Part shown: piece after piece, positions 31,327-39,864 of the stretch
Position numbering within the stretch: position 1 is the stretch's first letter
Layout of the letters: every line of letters starts with the position of its first letter
Source of the DNA: UTCFX2 sp963788305
Lineage (GTDB): Bacteria > Chloroflexota > Anaerolineae > Anaerolineales > UBA4823
Direction of reading: 5' to 3'
Assembly: GCA_963788305.1 (NCBI GenBank)
Contig: CAWBGK010000010.1
Location: forward strand, 110,939-174,938
Length of the DNA: 64,000 nt
The notes under the pieces: model-generated
The model's input: only the letters and a program-made list of their open reading frames with translations
Told to the model about the DNA's origin: nothing
Databases searched by the model: none
Made by a program: the position numbers and the translations under genes

Positions 31327-32130
31327 TTAATCTCCAACTCTAATTAATTCACAATCTGTTTGTAATGCAAAATCACTTCCAAGCACTTGGATGTAGAATT
31401 GTCCGACTGAATTATCATTTGCGATAATTGAAGATGGTCCACCGGTAGCATCACTGAGCCTTGCCCAATAACAAGAGTCATCACTTACTGCTTGACCTTT
31501 GTAAGTTCCAACTTGAATATCACTGCCAATAAGATACATACCTGTGTCAATTGTCTGAGGAAAGACTACGGAGTTATTGGGTATCGATTCATATGCTTTT
31601 AACTCGCAATCCGTTTCGAAAGCAAAATCGCCTTCGAGAATCTCAACATAGAATTGACCGATCCCGTTCTCGTTTGCAATAATTGCATCAGAGTTTCCGG
31701 TAAAATCCTTTAATCTAGCCCAATAACAAGAATCGCCCGCATAAGCTTCTCCTTTGTAGATGCCTGGATTAATTTCCGATCCAACCATATAAGTACCTGG
31801 CTTTATAATATTAGGGTCTTGTGTCTGAGTCGGTGGAAGGGGAGTTTTTGTAGGCGGAGGAGTGGAAGATTGTGCAATTGTTGGCTCTACGGATTGCGTA
31901 TATGTTGGTGAAAGTACATCTATTGGCTTCTCAGATGAAATAGGAATAGAAGTTGATAAGGTTTTTTCTGGAGATGTCTGACTTGAAAAACTACTAAATA
32001 GAGCAGCGGGAACACTACATAAACAACATATTATCAATAAGCCAACTAATAAAAAGAAGATTTTTTGGATAGTACCCTGTTTTCGCCATGTTACCTTAAT
32101 CCATGCAAGAAACTGGCTGATCGTTTCCAT
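31327..32130 (-). CDS. Membrane-anchored protein with two PGxYxxG-type beta repeats
   Basis: ATG 32130 preceded by CGGAGATTTTTA. 267 residues: one transmembrane helix (IFFLLVGLLIICCLCSVPAA), a Ser/Thr/Pro-rich linker (residues ~50-105, PTKTPLPPTQTQDP), then two homologous ~75-residue domains: GTYMVGSEINPGIYKGEA/CYWARLKDFTGNS and GMYLIGSDIQVGTYKGQA/CYWARLSDATGGPS, each ending F.TDCEL. Known in Gram-positive and Chloroflexota lipoproteins but without an assigned function to me. Probably displayed outside the membrane. Confidence 0.6.
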   Translation of the reverse strand: METISQFLAWIKVTWRKQGTIQKIFFLLVGLLIICCLCSVPAALFSSFSSQTSPEKTLSTSIPISSEKPIDVLSPTYTQSVEPTIAQSSTPPPTKTPLPPTQTQDPNIIKPGTYMVGSEINPGIYKGEAYAGDSCYWARLKDFTGNSDAIIANENGIGQFYVEILEGDFAFETDCELKAYESIPNNSVVFPQTIDTGMYLIGSDIQVGTYKGQAVSDDSCYWARLSDATGGPSSIIANDNSVGQFYIQVLGSDFALQTDCELIRVGD

Positions 32131-32247
32131 TAAAAATCTCCGTTATTATAGCTATTGTTTTCGATTAAACCTCTTTTTAATTCTTATTACAAATTTTATC
32201 TATATCTGTAATGCTGACTTATTCGACATATTTCAGACCTAAAATTT

Positions 32248-32946
32248 CTACTGGATTTCCAATTGAAGTTTTTTGAATAGCTCAGAGAATCTTTCGAGTT
32301 TTTCAATCTTGTTTTGAGCAAAAGTGTTCAAGCTTCCAGAAGGACTTATTGCATAATTTGTTAGGCTTTGATAAGCCAAATATAGTTCTTTGACAGTTTC
32401 GTAGGTATCTTGATATTTCTTAGGAGGATCTTGCAGTTCCTGCATTAATTCTTGCACATCTGATTGATGAGTTTTAATAGTTTCAATTGCACCTCGGGCG
32501 GAATAACTGATGTAGTAATTAGAAAGGGCGTCATTGAAGTCTTTTACAAAACGCCCGTTTTTTATTGTATAGGGATTAGTTGCAGGTGAACGCTTCTCAT
32601 ATATAGCGTTATACCAAATCTGTCCAACAGTATCCAAGATATTCTCTGAAGTCGATGCAGTCATAATCATGGTTTCTGAAATTCGGCGTAGATTATCAGC
32701 ATAATCCTTCTCTTTCTTCAAATTCAATGCATACAACACCGCAACAATTAATAATGCAATGATTGAAACAATGCCGATGATTAGTAATTTAGGAGTCTTG
32801 TGCTTGTCGACCGATGGCTGAGCAGTTTCCTTTGATATTCCACCTACCTCTTCTTTCTCATCCACTAGCGGGTATCCGCAATACGGGCAGGCCTTCACTT
32901 TATCGGATACCTCTTTGCCACATTCCGGACAAGGTATAAGAGCCAT
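32248..32946 (-). CDS. Zinc-ribbon membrane protein
   Basis: ATG 32946 preceded by AAGGAGAAAAAAG. N-terminal zinc ribbon (CPECGKEVSDKVKACPYCGY), then one transmembrane helix (LLIIGIVSIIALLIVAVLYA) and a ~130-residue helical domain. Follows the same layout as many small zinc_ribbon_2/TM proteins with a cytosolic ribbon and an extracytoplasmic helical domain. Same strand as its neighbours in the AT-rich islet, with ~110-bp gaps, so probably separate units. Confidence 0.65.
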   Translation of the reverse strand: MALIPCPECGKEVSDKVKACPYCGYPLVDEKEEVGGISKETAQPSVDKHKTPKLLIIGIVSIIALLIVAVLYALNLKKEKDYADNLRRISETMIMTASTSENILDTVGQIWYNAIYEKRSPATNPYTIKNGRFVKDFNDALSNYYISYSARGAIETIKTHQSDVQELMQELQDPPKKYQDTYETVKELYLAYQSLTNYAISPSGSLNTFAQNKIEKLERFSELFKKLQLEIQ

Positions 32947-33308
32947 CTTTTTTCTCCTTCTGCTCTATTGACTCCGCCTAATTGATTTTTTTAGATTATT
33001 TGAAAATATTGGATTGCTTGTGAGTTATTGTATATCATGCATTATTAGGTATACCAGCGAGTTCGTTCCCACCAATTATGAATAATATGTTACCACAGTA
33101 CAAATATTTTATTTGACCATTGAACAAAAATATCGGCCTGACTGGTCTTTCGTTGCGCTCATGATGAAAGGGTTGAGTAGGAGGTGGGCTGAGCAGGGTA
33201 GGGATATTCACGCAAGGAAGGCGTGGGTGTAGTACTGCGTGAGGGAGGCAGAAAGGATAACGAATGAAACCGATATTAACGAGTCCAACTGTATACGACA
33301 CAAGCAAC
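32947..33308. other. AT-rich gap
   Basis: No convincing gene; an open frame at 33035-33307 lacks a Shine-Dalgarno and coding character. Nothing else seen. Confidence 0.3.
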
Positions 33309-33869
33309 CTAATTCTTTTTTAGGTATTTTTGAATACTATCAATCGATGTTGAGATTTTATTTAGATCTTTAGATATATCTTCAATAGTTTTGGGGGGAA
33401 AGTAGGAAGTTCCCCAATAATTTAAAGGGTCAATAATAAAGCTATTAAGATACTTCTTTTTATTCTTGTTTGTATATGAAACTTGGATTTTGAGTGGAGA
33501 AGGATGAGGTTCACGAAATAACTCTTGACCTCCAAATAGAGATTTATATTCTTGATTAGGTGCCATATAATTTGCCCCTTGAAAAAAACCAAGTTCATTT
33601 ATCTTACGTAATCCTTTCCGTTCAATTAGATCGGAATCTTTTTCAATTTCAAATTTAAGTTTATGGGCAGCACCTTTGCCAATATTTTTCACCACAATAT
33701 CGTAAATGTTCTGATATTGAGAATTTGGTTGTAAATAAATGGATAATTCAGGTTCGGTTTCTGCCTCTCTTAATTTCTTAGTTTCAAAAACGAGGTAGGC
33801 AGCAGCTATAACATTTATTAATCCGAATATAGATGTTAAAATCTGATTCAGAAGTATCCAACAGTCCAT
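33309..33869 (-). CDS. Small membrane-anchored protein of unknown function
   Basis: 186 residues. N-terminal hydrophobic helix (NQILTSIFGLINVIAAAYLV), then a beta-rich domain (LSIYLQPNSQYQNIYDIVVK, NIGKGAAHKLKFEI) and a C-terminal coiled coil (TIEDISKDLNKISTSIDSIQ). This pattern is common among hypothetical proteins that modulate membrane nucleases or defence genes, but no partner is adjacent. Low GC relative to the flanks. Confidence 0.5.
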   Translation of the reverse strand: MDCWILLNQILTSIFGLINVIAAAYLVFETKKLREAETEPELSIYLQPNSQYQNIYDIVVKNIGKGAAHKLKFEIEKDSDLIERKGLRKINELGFFQGANYMAPNQEYKSLFGGQELFREPHPSPLKIQVSYTNKNKKKYLNSFIIDPLNYWGTSYFPPKTIEDISKDLNKISTSIDSIQKYLKKN

Positions 33870-34326
33870 AACTTTACTCTTTTCTAAAAGAGTATTAGAG
33901 TAAACTCTTTTTATATAAATTATCCGCCCAGAGCAGCAGGTCTGGTGTAATTATCGTGAAGATACTAACCTCAATCAAGAAGAAACACCACGACCTACAA
34001 AACGATTTTACCTTATCACCCAAGTGGTTAGAGCATATTGAAATACATGACTTAAACCAGCTACCAGAATTGATCCGGGTCGTAGTAAATCCGAAGGCTT
34101 GCTCGCCGACCTACCTTGCTCCCTTCCCGCCCGCACCTTTATCCGACCCCAGGCTCCCGCCAACCGCTAACTGCTAACAACTAAAAACCAATAACCAACC
34201 ACCATCAACAACCCCCAATTGCCGTAAAAATCCCGACGCTGCCGCGCAGAAAATGCTACAATCAAAAGCAGTCAATCGTTTTTTGCCCCGTTTTTGAGCA
34301 AGCGTTCGATGAAAGGAGAACCAGCC
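33870..34326. other. Gap at the right edge of the AT-rich islet
   Basis: A 73-codon frame at 33956 reads MKILTSIKKKHHDLQNDFTL and may be a remnant. From 34060 the composition returns to GC-rich, with AACCAATAACCAACCACC-type low-complexity repeat at 34184-34210. Confidence 0.3.
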
Positions 34327-34692
34327 ATGCACAGCAATCGAGAAGGCGTCCCCCTGCATATTCGAGTCCGACGGCTACTACAGCCGCCAGATTGAATGGG
34401 GTGAGATGGATGGGGGTTTTTGGGGTTTTCCAGCCGGGTTTGACTCCGACGGGCTGTTCAAAGGGCTGGCCTACGGCTGCGAGTGCCCCGCACTGGGGCT
34501 ACCTGCTCAAGGGCAGGATGCGCGTCAAATATGCCGACCACGAAGAAGTCATCACAGCCGGGGAGGCCTACTACCCTGGAGCCGGGCCACCTCCCGATCA
34601 TGGAAGAAGACTGCGAGATGGTCGAATTCAGCCCCAAAGAATTGTCTCGCAAGATGCTGATGGTCGCGGCCCAGAACATGATGAAGCCCTAG
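34327..34692 (+). CDS. Cupin-domain protein (frameshifted)
   Basis: ATG 34327 preceded by AAAGGAGAACCAGCC. Joined reading: IFESDGYYSRQIEWGEMDGG, FWGFPAGFDSDGLFKGLAYG, then CPHWGYLLKGRMRVKYADHE, EVITAGEAYY and EPGHLPIMEEDCEMVEFSP. This is the two-motif cupin barrel (HWGYLLKG; GEAYYxEPGH) of ~120 residues with His metal ligands. Shifts near 34355, 34492 and 34583. Likely a small metal-dependent enzyme or sensor; substrate unknown. Confidence 0.6.
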
Positions 34693-35248
34693 CGGGGCGA
34701 AACTTAGATCCAATCGAGCCGGGAGGCGGGTAAGCCTTCCGGATGGTTTGTGTTAAGCAGCAGGGCGGGCCTGTCGTCCGAAGGGATGATCGCTGACCCA
34801 CCATTTTCAATCCAGTCTTTATCAAATCCTGCCATCCACATGCCTCTCGCTTATTTCTTCCCCCCTCCCCGCAAACATCCTTGTACGATTAAACCATCTG
34901 CGTCCATCCGCGTTCATCAGCGGTTTCATCTCCCTCCCTTCCTCCTCCCACCTCGCCCCTCCCCGCCGTGCTTCGTCTGGATTCGCCGATCAGCTGCGAG
35001 ATAGAGCCTGCCACGCGATTGGATATTGACTAAATCCGTCGATTGGTCGATAAGCAATTCATCATCTCATCTGCGGCTCGCGGCTTCTCTGCCACAGCAG
35101 GGCATCATGCATAAAGGTTTGAAGCTCGCCGGAATCATCGTCAACGTTCTCGCAGCCCTCGGGCTGGCGTCCTGGGGCATCTGGTCCTGGTTGCTCAGCT
35201 CGCCCAGGCTGTCGACGAAGGTGTCGGAGATGCGGAATTCCATAACAT
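34693..35248. other. Gene-poor region
   Basis: No firm gene. A possible short membrane peptide begins at ATG 35107 (MHKGLKLAGIIVNVLAALGL), but it runs into the neighbouring antisense gene and lacks a Shine-Dalgarno. The stretch 34860-35000 is CT-rich. Confidence 0.3.
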
Positions 35249-35818
35249 TTATTCTTTCAGGGCGCGTTCAAGCAGGTCCCCTACTTTTAGCTCCTTAGCC
35301 CACTGGTTCAAATAAGCCAGATCAAGCTCCCCGGCGCGCGTTTTCAACACACCCAGAATATCCCGCCATTGACGTTCTGAGACTTCGCCGCCCAGGCGGT
35401 ACCATTCAAGTTTGGAGAGGATGGTATCTTCAGGACTGGAAAATTTGGCGCTGACTTCTGTTTCAAAGGTAAAGGTTTGCTTTTGGGCGCGGGCAAGCTG
35501 GGATTGAAGAAAGGGACGCTGGCGCGGGATAAAAACATCCACCTTGAACATGGTCTCGCGGTGGATGATATTGAAACTGGAGTTGCGTTGAACAGATTCG
35601 GCGATCATTTCCTCATCGACGTAGAATTCGCCCTGTAATGCCGAGACAAACGACTGGATATGTTCATGCCGCATTTCGGCGACGATATCCGAATCCTGAG
35701 TGGCGCGGATCATGCCGTAGAGTGTGCTGGCAAGTGAGCCGCTAATCAGATAGGGGATGGAAAGTTCCTCGAAAACATGCGTGACTTTTAAGGTGACTTC
35801 CACTGGTTCATTTTGCAT
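35249..35818 (-). CDS. Nucleotidyltransferase-fold protein (AbiEii/MNT-like)
   Basis: ATG 35818 overlaps the upstream gene, so the longer frame is not used. 189 residues. Motif ISGSLASTLYGMIRATQDSD is the GSxAxxxxGxxRxTxDxD nucleotidyltransferase signature, followed by the second acidic strand VDVFIPRQ. C-terminal helices (SKLEWYRLGGEVSERQWRDI) resemble those of type IV toxin AbiEii-like enzymes. Such proteins transfer nucleotides to RNA or protein targets. Coupling to the small upstream gene suggests a toxin-antitoxin-like pair. Confidence 0.65.
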   Translation of the reverse strand: MQNEPVEVTLKVTHVFEELSIPYLISGSLASTLYGMIRATQDSDIVAEMRHEHIQSFVSALQGEFYVDEEMIAESVQRNSSFNIIHRETMFKVDVFIPRQRPFLQSQLARAQKQTFTFETEVSAKFSSPEDTILSKLEWYRLGGEVSERQWRDILGVLKTRAGELDLAYLNQWAKELKVGDLLERALKE

Positions 35819-36062
35819 GGCTCGGCTCTCCATAGACTTTGCGCGCCAGTTCATCCCCAAGCAGCAAGACCGCCAGCTTGAAACGCAGCTCGGTTTCACT
35901 GGCCTGTGGATATTGCGAGCGTAAACCCGTCATTGCCAGCAGGCGCGCAGACGCATTCAACTGCGCCAGCGCCTGCATTTTGCGCGTGGGACTTGCCTGC
36001 CGCCATAGCTGGATTTGCAAAGCTTCCATTTTGGGATGCGTATCGGAAGAAAGAATGCTCAT
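35808..36062 (-). CDS. Small protein coupled to nucleotidyltransferase
   Basis: 84 residues (MSILSSDTHPKMEALQIQLW...). Helical; region SPTRKMQALAQLNASARLLA and LRSQYPQASETELRFKLAVL recall proteins found upstream of nucleotidyltransferases in Chloroflexota and Cyanobacteria. Its last codons (CATGCAAAATGA) contain the start of the next gene, an 11-nt overlap, so both are made from one message. Possible antitoxin or substrate-recruiting partner; unproven. Confidence 0.55.
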   Translation of the reverse strand: MSILSSDTHPKMEALQIQLWRQASPTRKMQALAQLNASARLLAMTGLRSQYPQASETELRFKLAVLLLGDELARKVYGEPSHAK

Positions 36063-36208
36063 CTACTTAACTCGAAGTACCTTCATCACTACATCGCCGC
36101 GAAGGCTGCTGTCCCTCGAAATGCGTGATGCACCGTCCTCGCCGGTGCCTGAATTTTATCCTTTTCCCGGCATCAGCGTGTCCTTGCGGTGAATTTCGAC
36201 AATCCCGA

Positions 36209-37297
36209 TCAGTATGTGAGGATCGGGTCAAGCTCCTTGGCCTGCTCCACCCACTTCTCGACTTCGGAGAGGTAGGGCGTGCGGCGCACCATCTTGCGCG
36301 TCTCGTTCGCGACCAGCATGGCTTTGTACAGGTTCTCGGGATTTCGGTTGCGCAGCTCTTTGACGGTGTCGACGCCAGCGGCTTCGAGCAGCTCGCTGAA
36401 TTCCTCTCCAACCCCTGAGATGCGCATGAGATCAGCCATGTTCACCCATTTCAGGATCAGGGCGGCAGAGATGCCGGTCTTTTCAACCAGGTCTTCCCGG
36501 CCTTTACGACTTGCGCCGGCTTCGAGCAGCTCGGCGACAAGCAGGATGCCGATCTCCTTCAGTTTGGCAGCGTAAACCGGGCCGATGCCTTCGATGGTCT
36601 CTACCGGCACCCACGGCTGAGCTCTGGCATGCACAGCAGGGACCTCAGCGGCTTTTTCTTCCAGGGGCGGTGCGGCGACGAGGTCCAATTCAGGCGCTTT
36701 GACTTCTGCCTCTGCGATTTCGGGCTCAACGACTGCAGCTGCAGGCGGGGGCGCAGGGGTTTCCATTTCGGCAGGCACAGCCGGCAGGTCCAGGTCCACG
36801 GCGGGGGCTGCTTTCGTTTCCAACTGCGGCTCGGGAACGACGGGAGCCGGCGCCTCAACCGCGGGGATTTGCGCCTCGGCGCCTGCTGCCAGGGCCCCGG
36901 CAGGCTGAGCGGAAGGCTTGAACGCTCCCTGCACGGAGGGCATCAGGCAGTAGACCAGGATCAGGACGTTTATTAGAAAAGCCGGGAACATGGCCGAGAA
37001 CGACGACTGGCCGATGATGGATAGAAAAACCAGAATCAAGTTCAAAACGGCCACGACGACGACGAACAGCCAGCCTTCCAGGCGCAATTTCCACAGGCTG
37101 TATCCAACCCAGAACAGGACGGCAGCGCTCACACCCCAAAGCAGGGCGCCCAGCAGGTTGAAATTGAAGAAGCGGAGCGGACCGAGCGAGAAGGGCAGGA
37201 GGCCCAGGAACTGGAGCGTATGGTAAGCAGCGAACAGCGCGTCGATGATGACCAATACGGCAAGGATGGTGATGCCGAACGGACGCTTTTTCGTCAT
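36209..37297 (-). CDS. Membrane protein with DUF4332-type helix-hairpin-helix domain
   Basis: ATG 37297 follows CCGGAGGAAAATT. 362 residues: four transmembrane helices in the first ~125 residues, an Ala/Pro/Glu-rich spacer (~130-225), then two HhH units (VETIEGIGPVYAAKLKEIGI and MADLMRISGVGEEFSELLEA) typical of DUF4332, a DNA- or ligand-binding helical-hairpin domain. Fusing this domain to a four-helix membrane module is common in Chloroflexota and Cyanobacteria. Role unknown. Confidence 0.75.
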   Translation of the reverse strand: MTKKRPFGITILAVLVIIDALFAAYHTLQFLGLLPFSLGPLRFFNFNLLGALLWGVSAAVLFWVGYSLWKLRLEGWLFVVVVAVLNLILVFLSIIGQSSFSAMFPAFLINVLILVYCLMPSVQGAFKPSAQPAGALAAGAEAQIPAVEAPAPVVPEPQLETKAAPAVDLDLPAVPAEMETPAPPPAAAVVEPEIAEAEVKAPELDLVAAPPLEEKAAEVPAVHARAQPWVPVETIEGIGPVYAAKLKEIGILLVAELLEAGASRKGREDLVEKTGISAALILKWVNMADLMRISGVGEEFSELLEAAGVDTVKELRNRNPENLYKAMLVANETRKMVRRTPYLSEVEKWVEQAKELDPILTY

Positions 37298-37657
37298 AAT
37301 TTTCCTCCGGAAGATGTGGGGTTTTGATTAATATATCTCTTAATTTATATTAATGCAATGATAACTTTCTCAGCGCCCGGCAGAGCACCCGTTGTTTCTA
37401 TTTAAACCTACCAGAAAAAATCATTTCAGATGCCCGAATTTGTGAAAGCGGATCACCAAAAATTATCCACACCGGAGGAAATGATGCTAGAATAAAAGAC
37501 AAGATTGTCAAAATCATCACCCTTTGAGGTGAAAGTGTCGATCGAATTCATTCGACGGTGGAATCTCGGTTGGGATAATTCATTCAGCGCGTTACATGAG
37601 CAGGAATTTTTATCCAGGGTTAGCCTGATAGTCTGAAATGAGAATGGAGATTGCAGC
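37298..37657. other. Intergenic region between divergent genes
   Basis: AT-rich, no gene. Presumably holds both promoters; I can point to no convincing -35/-10 pair. A shadow frame at 37453-37659 (minus) has no Shine-Dalgarno. Confidence 0.3.
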
Positions 37658-39343
37658 ATGGTCTACAGAATCTTCTACCACCTGATGACGATATTCACGT
37701 TAACCCTGTTACCCAGCAGCTCAAGCTTGTTCATATCTCCACTCCAAGCCCAAACCCCTGGCTCAAGCCAGCACGGGGCCCTGCCCGGAAATGATCCCTT
37801 CCCGGGCAGGCTAGCTCGCAGCGACGGGAGGCAGATTCGGGCCCTGCTGGAAAAGCAAGTCGATCCCCCAGCCTCCTCCCAGGCGGCAGACGGCCTTCCC
37901 GGCCAGCCCGTCTACTTCAAGGCCTCCAACACCGATCAAGGGGATGGATTTGGGACCTCGGTAGCGGTGTCAGGCGATCTGGTAGCAGTTGGGGCGCCAT
38001 TAGAGGACAGCAACGCCACTGGCGTGGATGGAAGCCAGGCGGACAACTCATCTGGACAGGCCGGTGCGGCTTATGTCTTCGCCCGCAGCGGGTCAGGCTG
38101 GATCCAGCAGGCTTACCTCAAAGCATCCAACACCGATCCAGCGGACAATTTTGGCTGCGCGGTGGCTGCCTGGGGAGACACGGTCGTAGTTGGGGCGTGC
38201 GGCGAGGACAGCAGCGGCGACGGAGGGGAGAGCGACAACTCAGCGGGAGATGCAGGCGCGGTGTACGTCTTCACCCGCAGCGGATCGAGCTGGACCCAGC
38301 AGGCCTATCTCAAAGCCTCTAATGCTGAAAGTGGGGACTATTTTGGATACTCGGTAGCGATATTCGAGAACACAATCGTGGCCGGGGCGCTTTATGAGGA
38401 CAGCAGCGCCGTTGGGATCAATGGGGATGAGGCAAACAATGGTGCTGCTGATTCCGGGGCGGCCTATGTGTTCACCCGCAGCGGATCAAGCTGGACCCAG
38501 CAGGCTTATCTTAAAGCCTCCAACACGGAGGCGAACGATTGGTTTGGGTACTCGGTGGCGGTGGGGAACAACGACACCCTGAACGACATCCTGGTGGGAG
38601 CGCCGTGGGAGGACAGCGATGCCAATGGCGTGGGCGGTGACCAGAGCGACAATACCGCGTGGGATTCAGGAGCGGCGTACTACTTCACAGATAGCGGGTC
38701 GGGTTGGAGCCAGAAGGCTTATCTCAAAGCTCCCAATTCCGACAGCAATGACCTTTTCGGCATATCGGTGGGGCTGCGGGTGGAGACGGCTGTGGTCGGG
38801 GCGCCAAGCGAAGACAGCGCCGCCAGCGGGGTGAACGGCGACCCGAACGACAACTCTCTTGAATCATCCGGGGCCGCTTACATGTTCGTCTGCTGGACTA
38901 CTTGCTCATATTTCGCCTACCTCAAAGCCTCCAACCCGGATAGTATGGATCGATTTGGCTGGTCGGTGGCAGCGACAAACGGGACGCTGTTGGTCACTGC
39001 GCGTCTCGAAGACAGCCGCTCAAGCGGAATGAACGGAGATCAAGACGACAACTCAGCCTCTGGTTCTGGGGCAGCATATTTCTTCAAATATATACTGGGT
39101 GAAGGTTGGAAGCAGCAAGCTTACCTCAAAGCCTCCAATACAGAAACGGACGATAATTTCGGCTGGAGCGCGGCGCTAGATAACGATGTGCTCGTGGTAG
39201 GGGCGCGGGGGGAGGACAGCAACGCCACCGGGGTGAATGGAGAACAATCCGACAACTCGGCTGTGACTTCAGGGGCGGTATATATCCCAGAAACGACCAA
39301 ATATAATTTTTTGCCAATCATTACAAAGAGCAATACGCTGTAA
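37658..39343 (+). CDS. Secreted FG-GAP (integrin-alpha-like) repeat protein with YLP-type tail
   Basis: ATG 37658 follows AATGGAGATTGCAGC. 561 residues, intact. Signal peptide, then seven ~60-residue FG-GAP repeats of the form FGxSVAxxGDxxVVGAxxED, each with a DNSxxxSGAAYVF turn and an acidic calcium-like loop, which should fold as one beta-propeller. It ends YNFLPIITKSNTL, a variant of the tail found on other exported proteins with a few extra residues. Predicted surface adhesion or binding protein. Confidence 0.8.
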   Translation: MVYRIFYHLMTIFTLTLLPSSSSLFISPLQAQTPGSSQHGALPGNDPFPGRLARSDGRQIRALLEKQVDPPASSQAADGLPGQPVYFKASNTDQGDGFGTSVAVSGDLVAVGAPLEDSNATGVDGSQADNSSGQAGAAYVFARSGSGWIQQAYLKASNTDPADNFGCAVAAWGDTVVVGACGEDSSGDGGESDNSAGDAGAVYVFTRSGSSWTQQAYLKASNAESGDYFGYSVAIFENTIVAGALYEDSSAVGINGDEANNGAADSGAAYVFTRSGSSWTQQAYLKASNTEANDWFGYSVAVGNNDTLNDILVGAPWEDSDANGVGGDQSDNTAWDSGAAYYFTDSGSGWSQKAYLKAPNSDSNDLFGISVGLRVETAVVGAPSEDSAASGVNGDPNDNSLESSGAAYMFVCWTTCSYFAYLKASNPDSMDRFGWSVAATNGTLLVTARLEDSRSSGMNGDQDDNSASGSGAAYFFKYILGEGWKQQAYLKASNTETDDNFGWSAALDNDVLVVGARGEDSNATGVNGEQSDNSAVTSGAVYIPETTKYNFLPIITKSNTL

Positions 39344-39623
39344 ACGATAATGAATAAGCCTGGCTGTCCCGATCGGACGGGACAACCAGGCCAGAACGCA
39401 AGCGATCAGTTCCTGGAAACCAGGTTTTAAAAATTCTTGTCAATGCGGATCGGCGGGGAAAAAGATATTCACCCAGGCTGTCAAGGCGAAGGATTTGGGT
39501 TTAATGCGGATGCGCGGAGATCATATTACTGGTCTTCGCGCCTTTAAGCCTTTGAGAGGAAATCATTCTTTACCATAGAGGCACAAAGACTCCGCGTTTA
39601 TCACTGGGCAAGACGAGGTTGAG
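39344..39623. other. Short gap with hairpin
   Basis: CCTGGCTGTCCCGATCGGAC then GGGACAACCAGG (about 39360-39392) forms a stem after the FG-GAP gene, likely a terminator without a clear T-run. Nothing else seen. Confidence 0.45.
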
Positions 39624-39851
39624 ATGAAAAAAGAAAACAATCCGAGCAAGGACAAACCCATCACCGTATCTGCCGCAGTTTTCTACACGCTGAAGGGGGC
39701 AGAGAAGGTGTTCCAGGACCTTCAGCTCCAGCGCAAGCTGAAAGGCGGGAAAGCGGCTGTCATCCTGGAAAAGGACCTGCGCGGCGACCTGCATCTGCAG
39801 GATTTCGGACCCAATGCCGGGAAAGGCGCAAAGACCGGCGGCGCGGCGTGA
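39624..39851 (+). CDS. Small basic protein of unknown function
   Basis: 75 residues, MKKENNPSKDKPITVSAAVF; Lys-rich, with a mixed core (YTLKGAEKVFQDLQLQRKLK). Start preceded by GAGGTTGAG. Tail-to-tail with the SDR gene (14 bp apart). No family recognised. Confidence 0.4.
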   Translation: MKKENNPSKDKPITVSAAVFYTLKGAEKVFQDLQLQRKLKGGKAAVILEKDLRGDLHLQDFGPNAGKGAKTGGAA

Positions 39852-39864
39852 CCGGTGAGATGGT

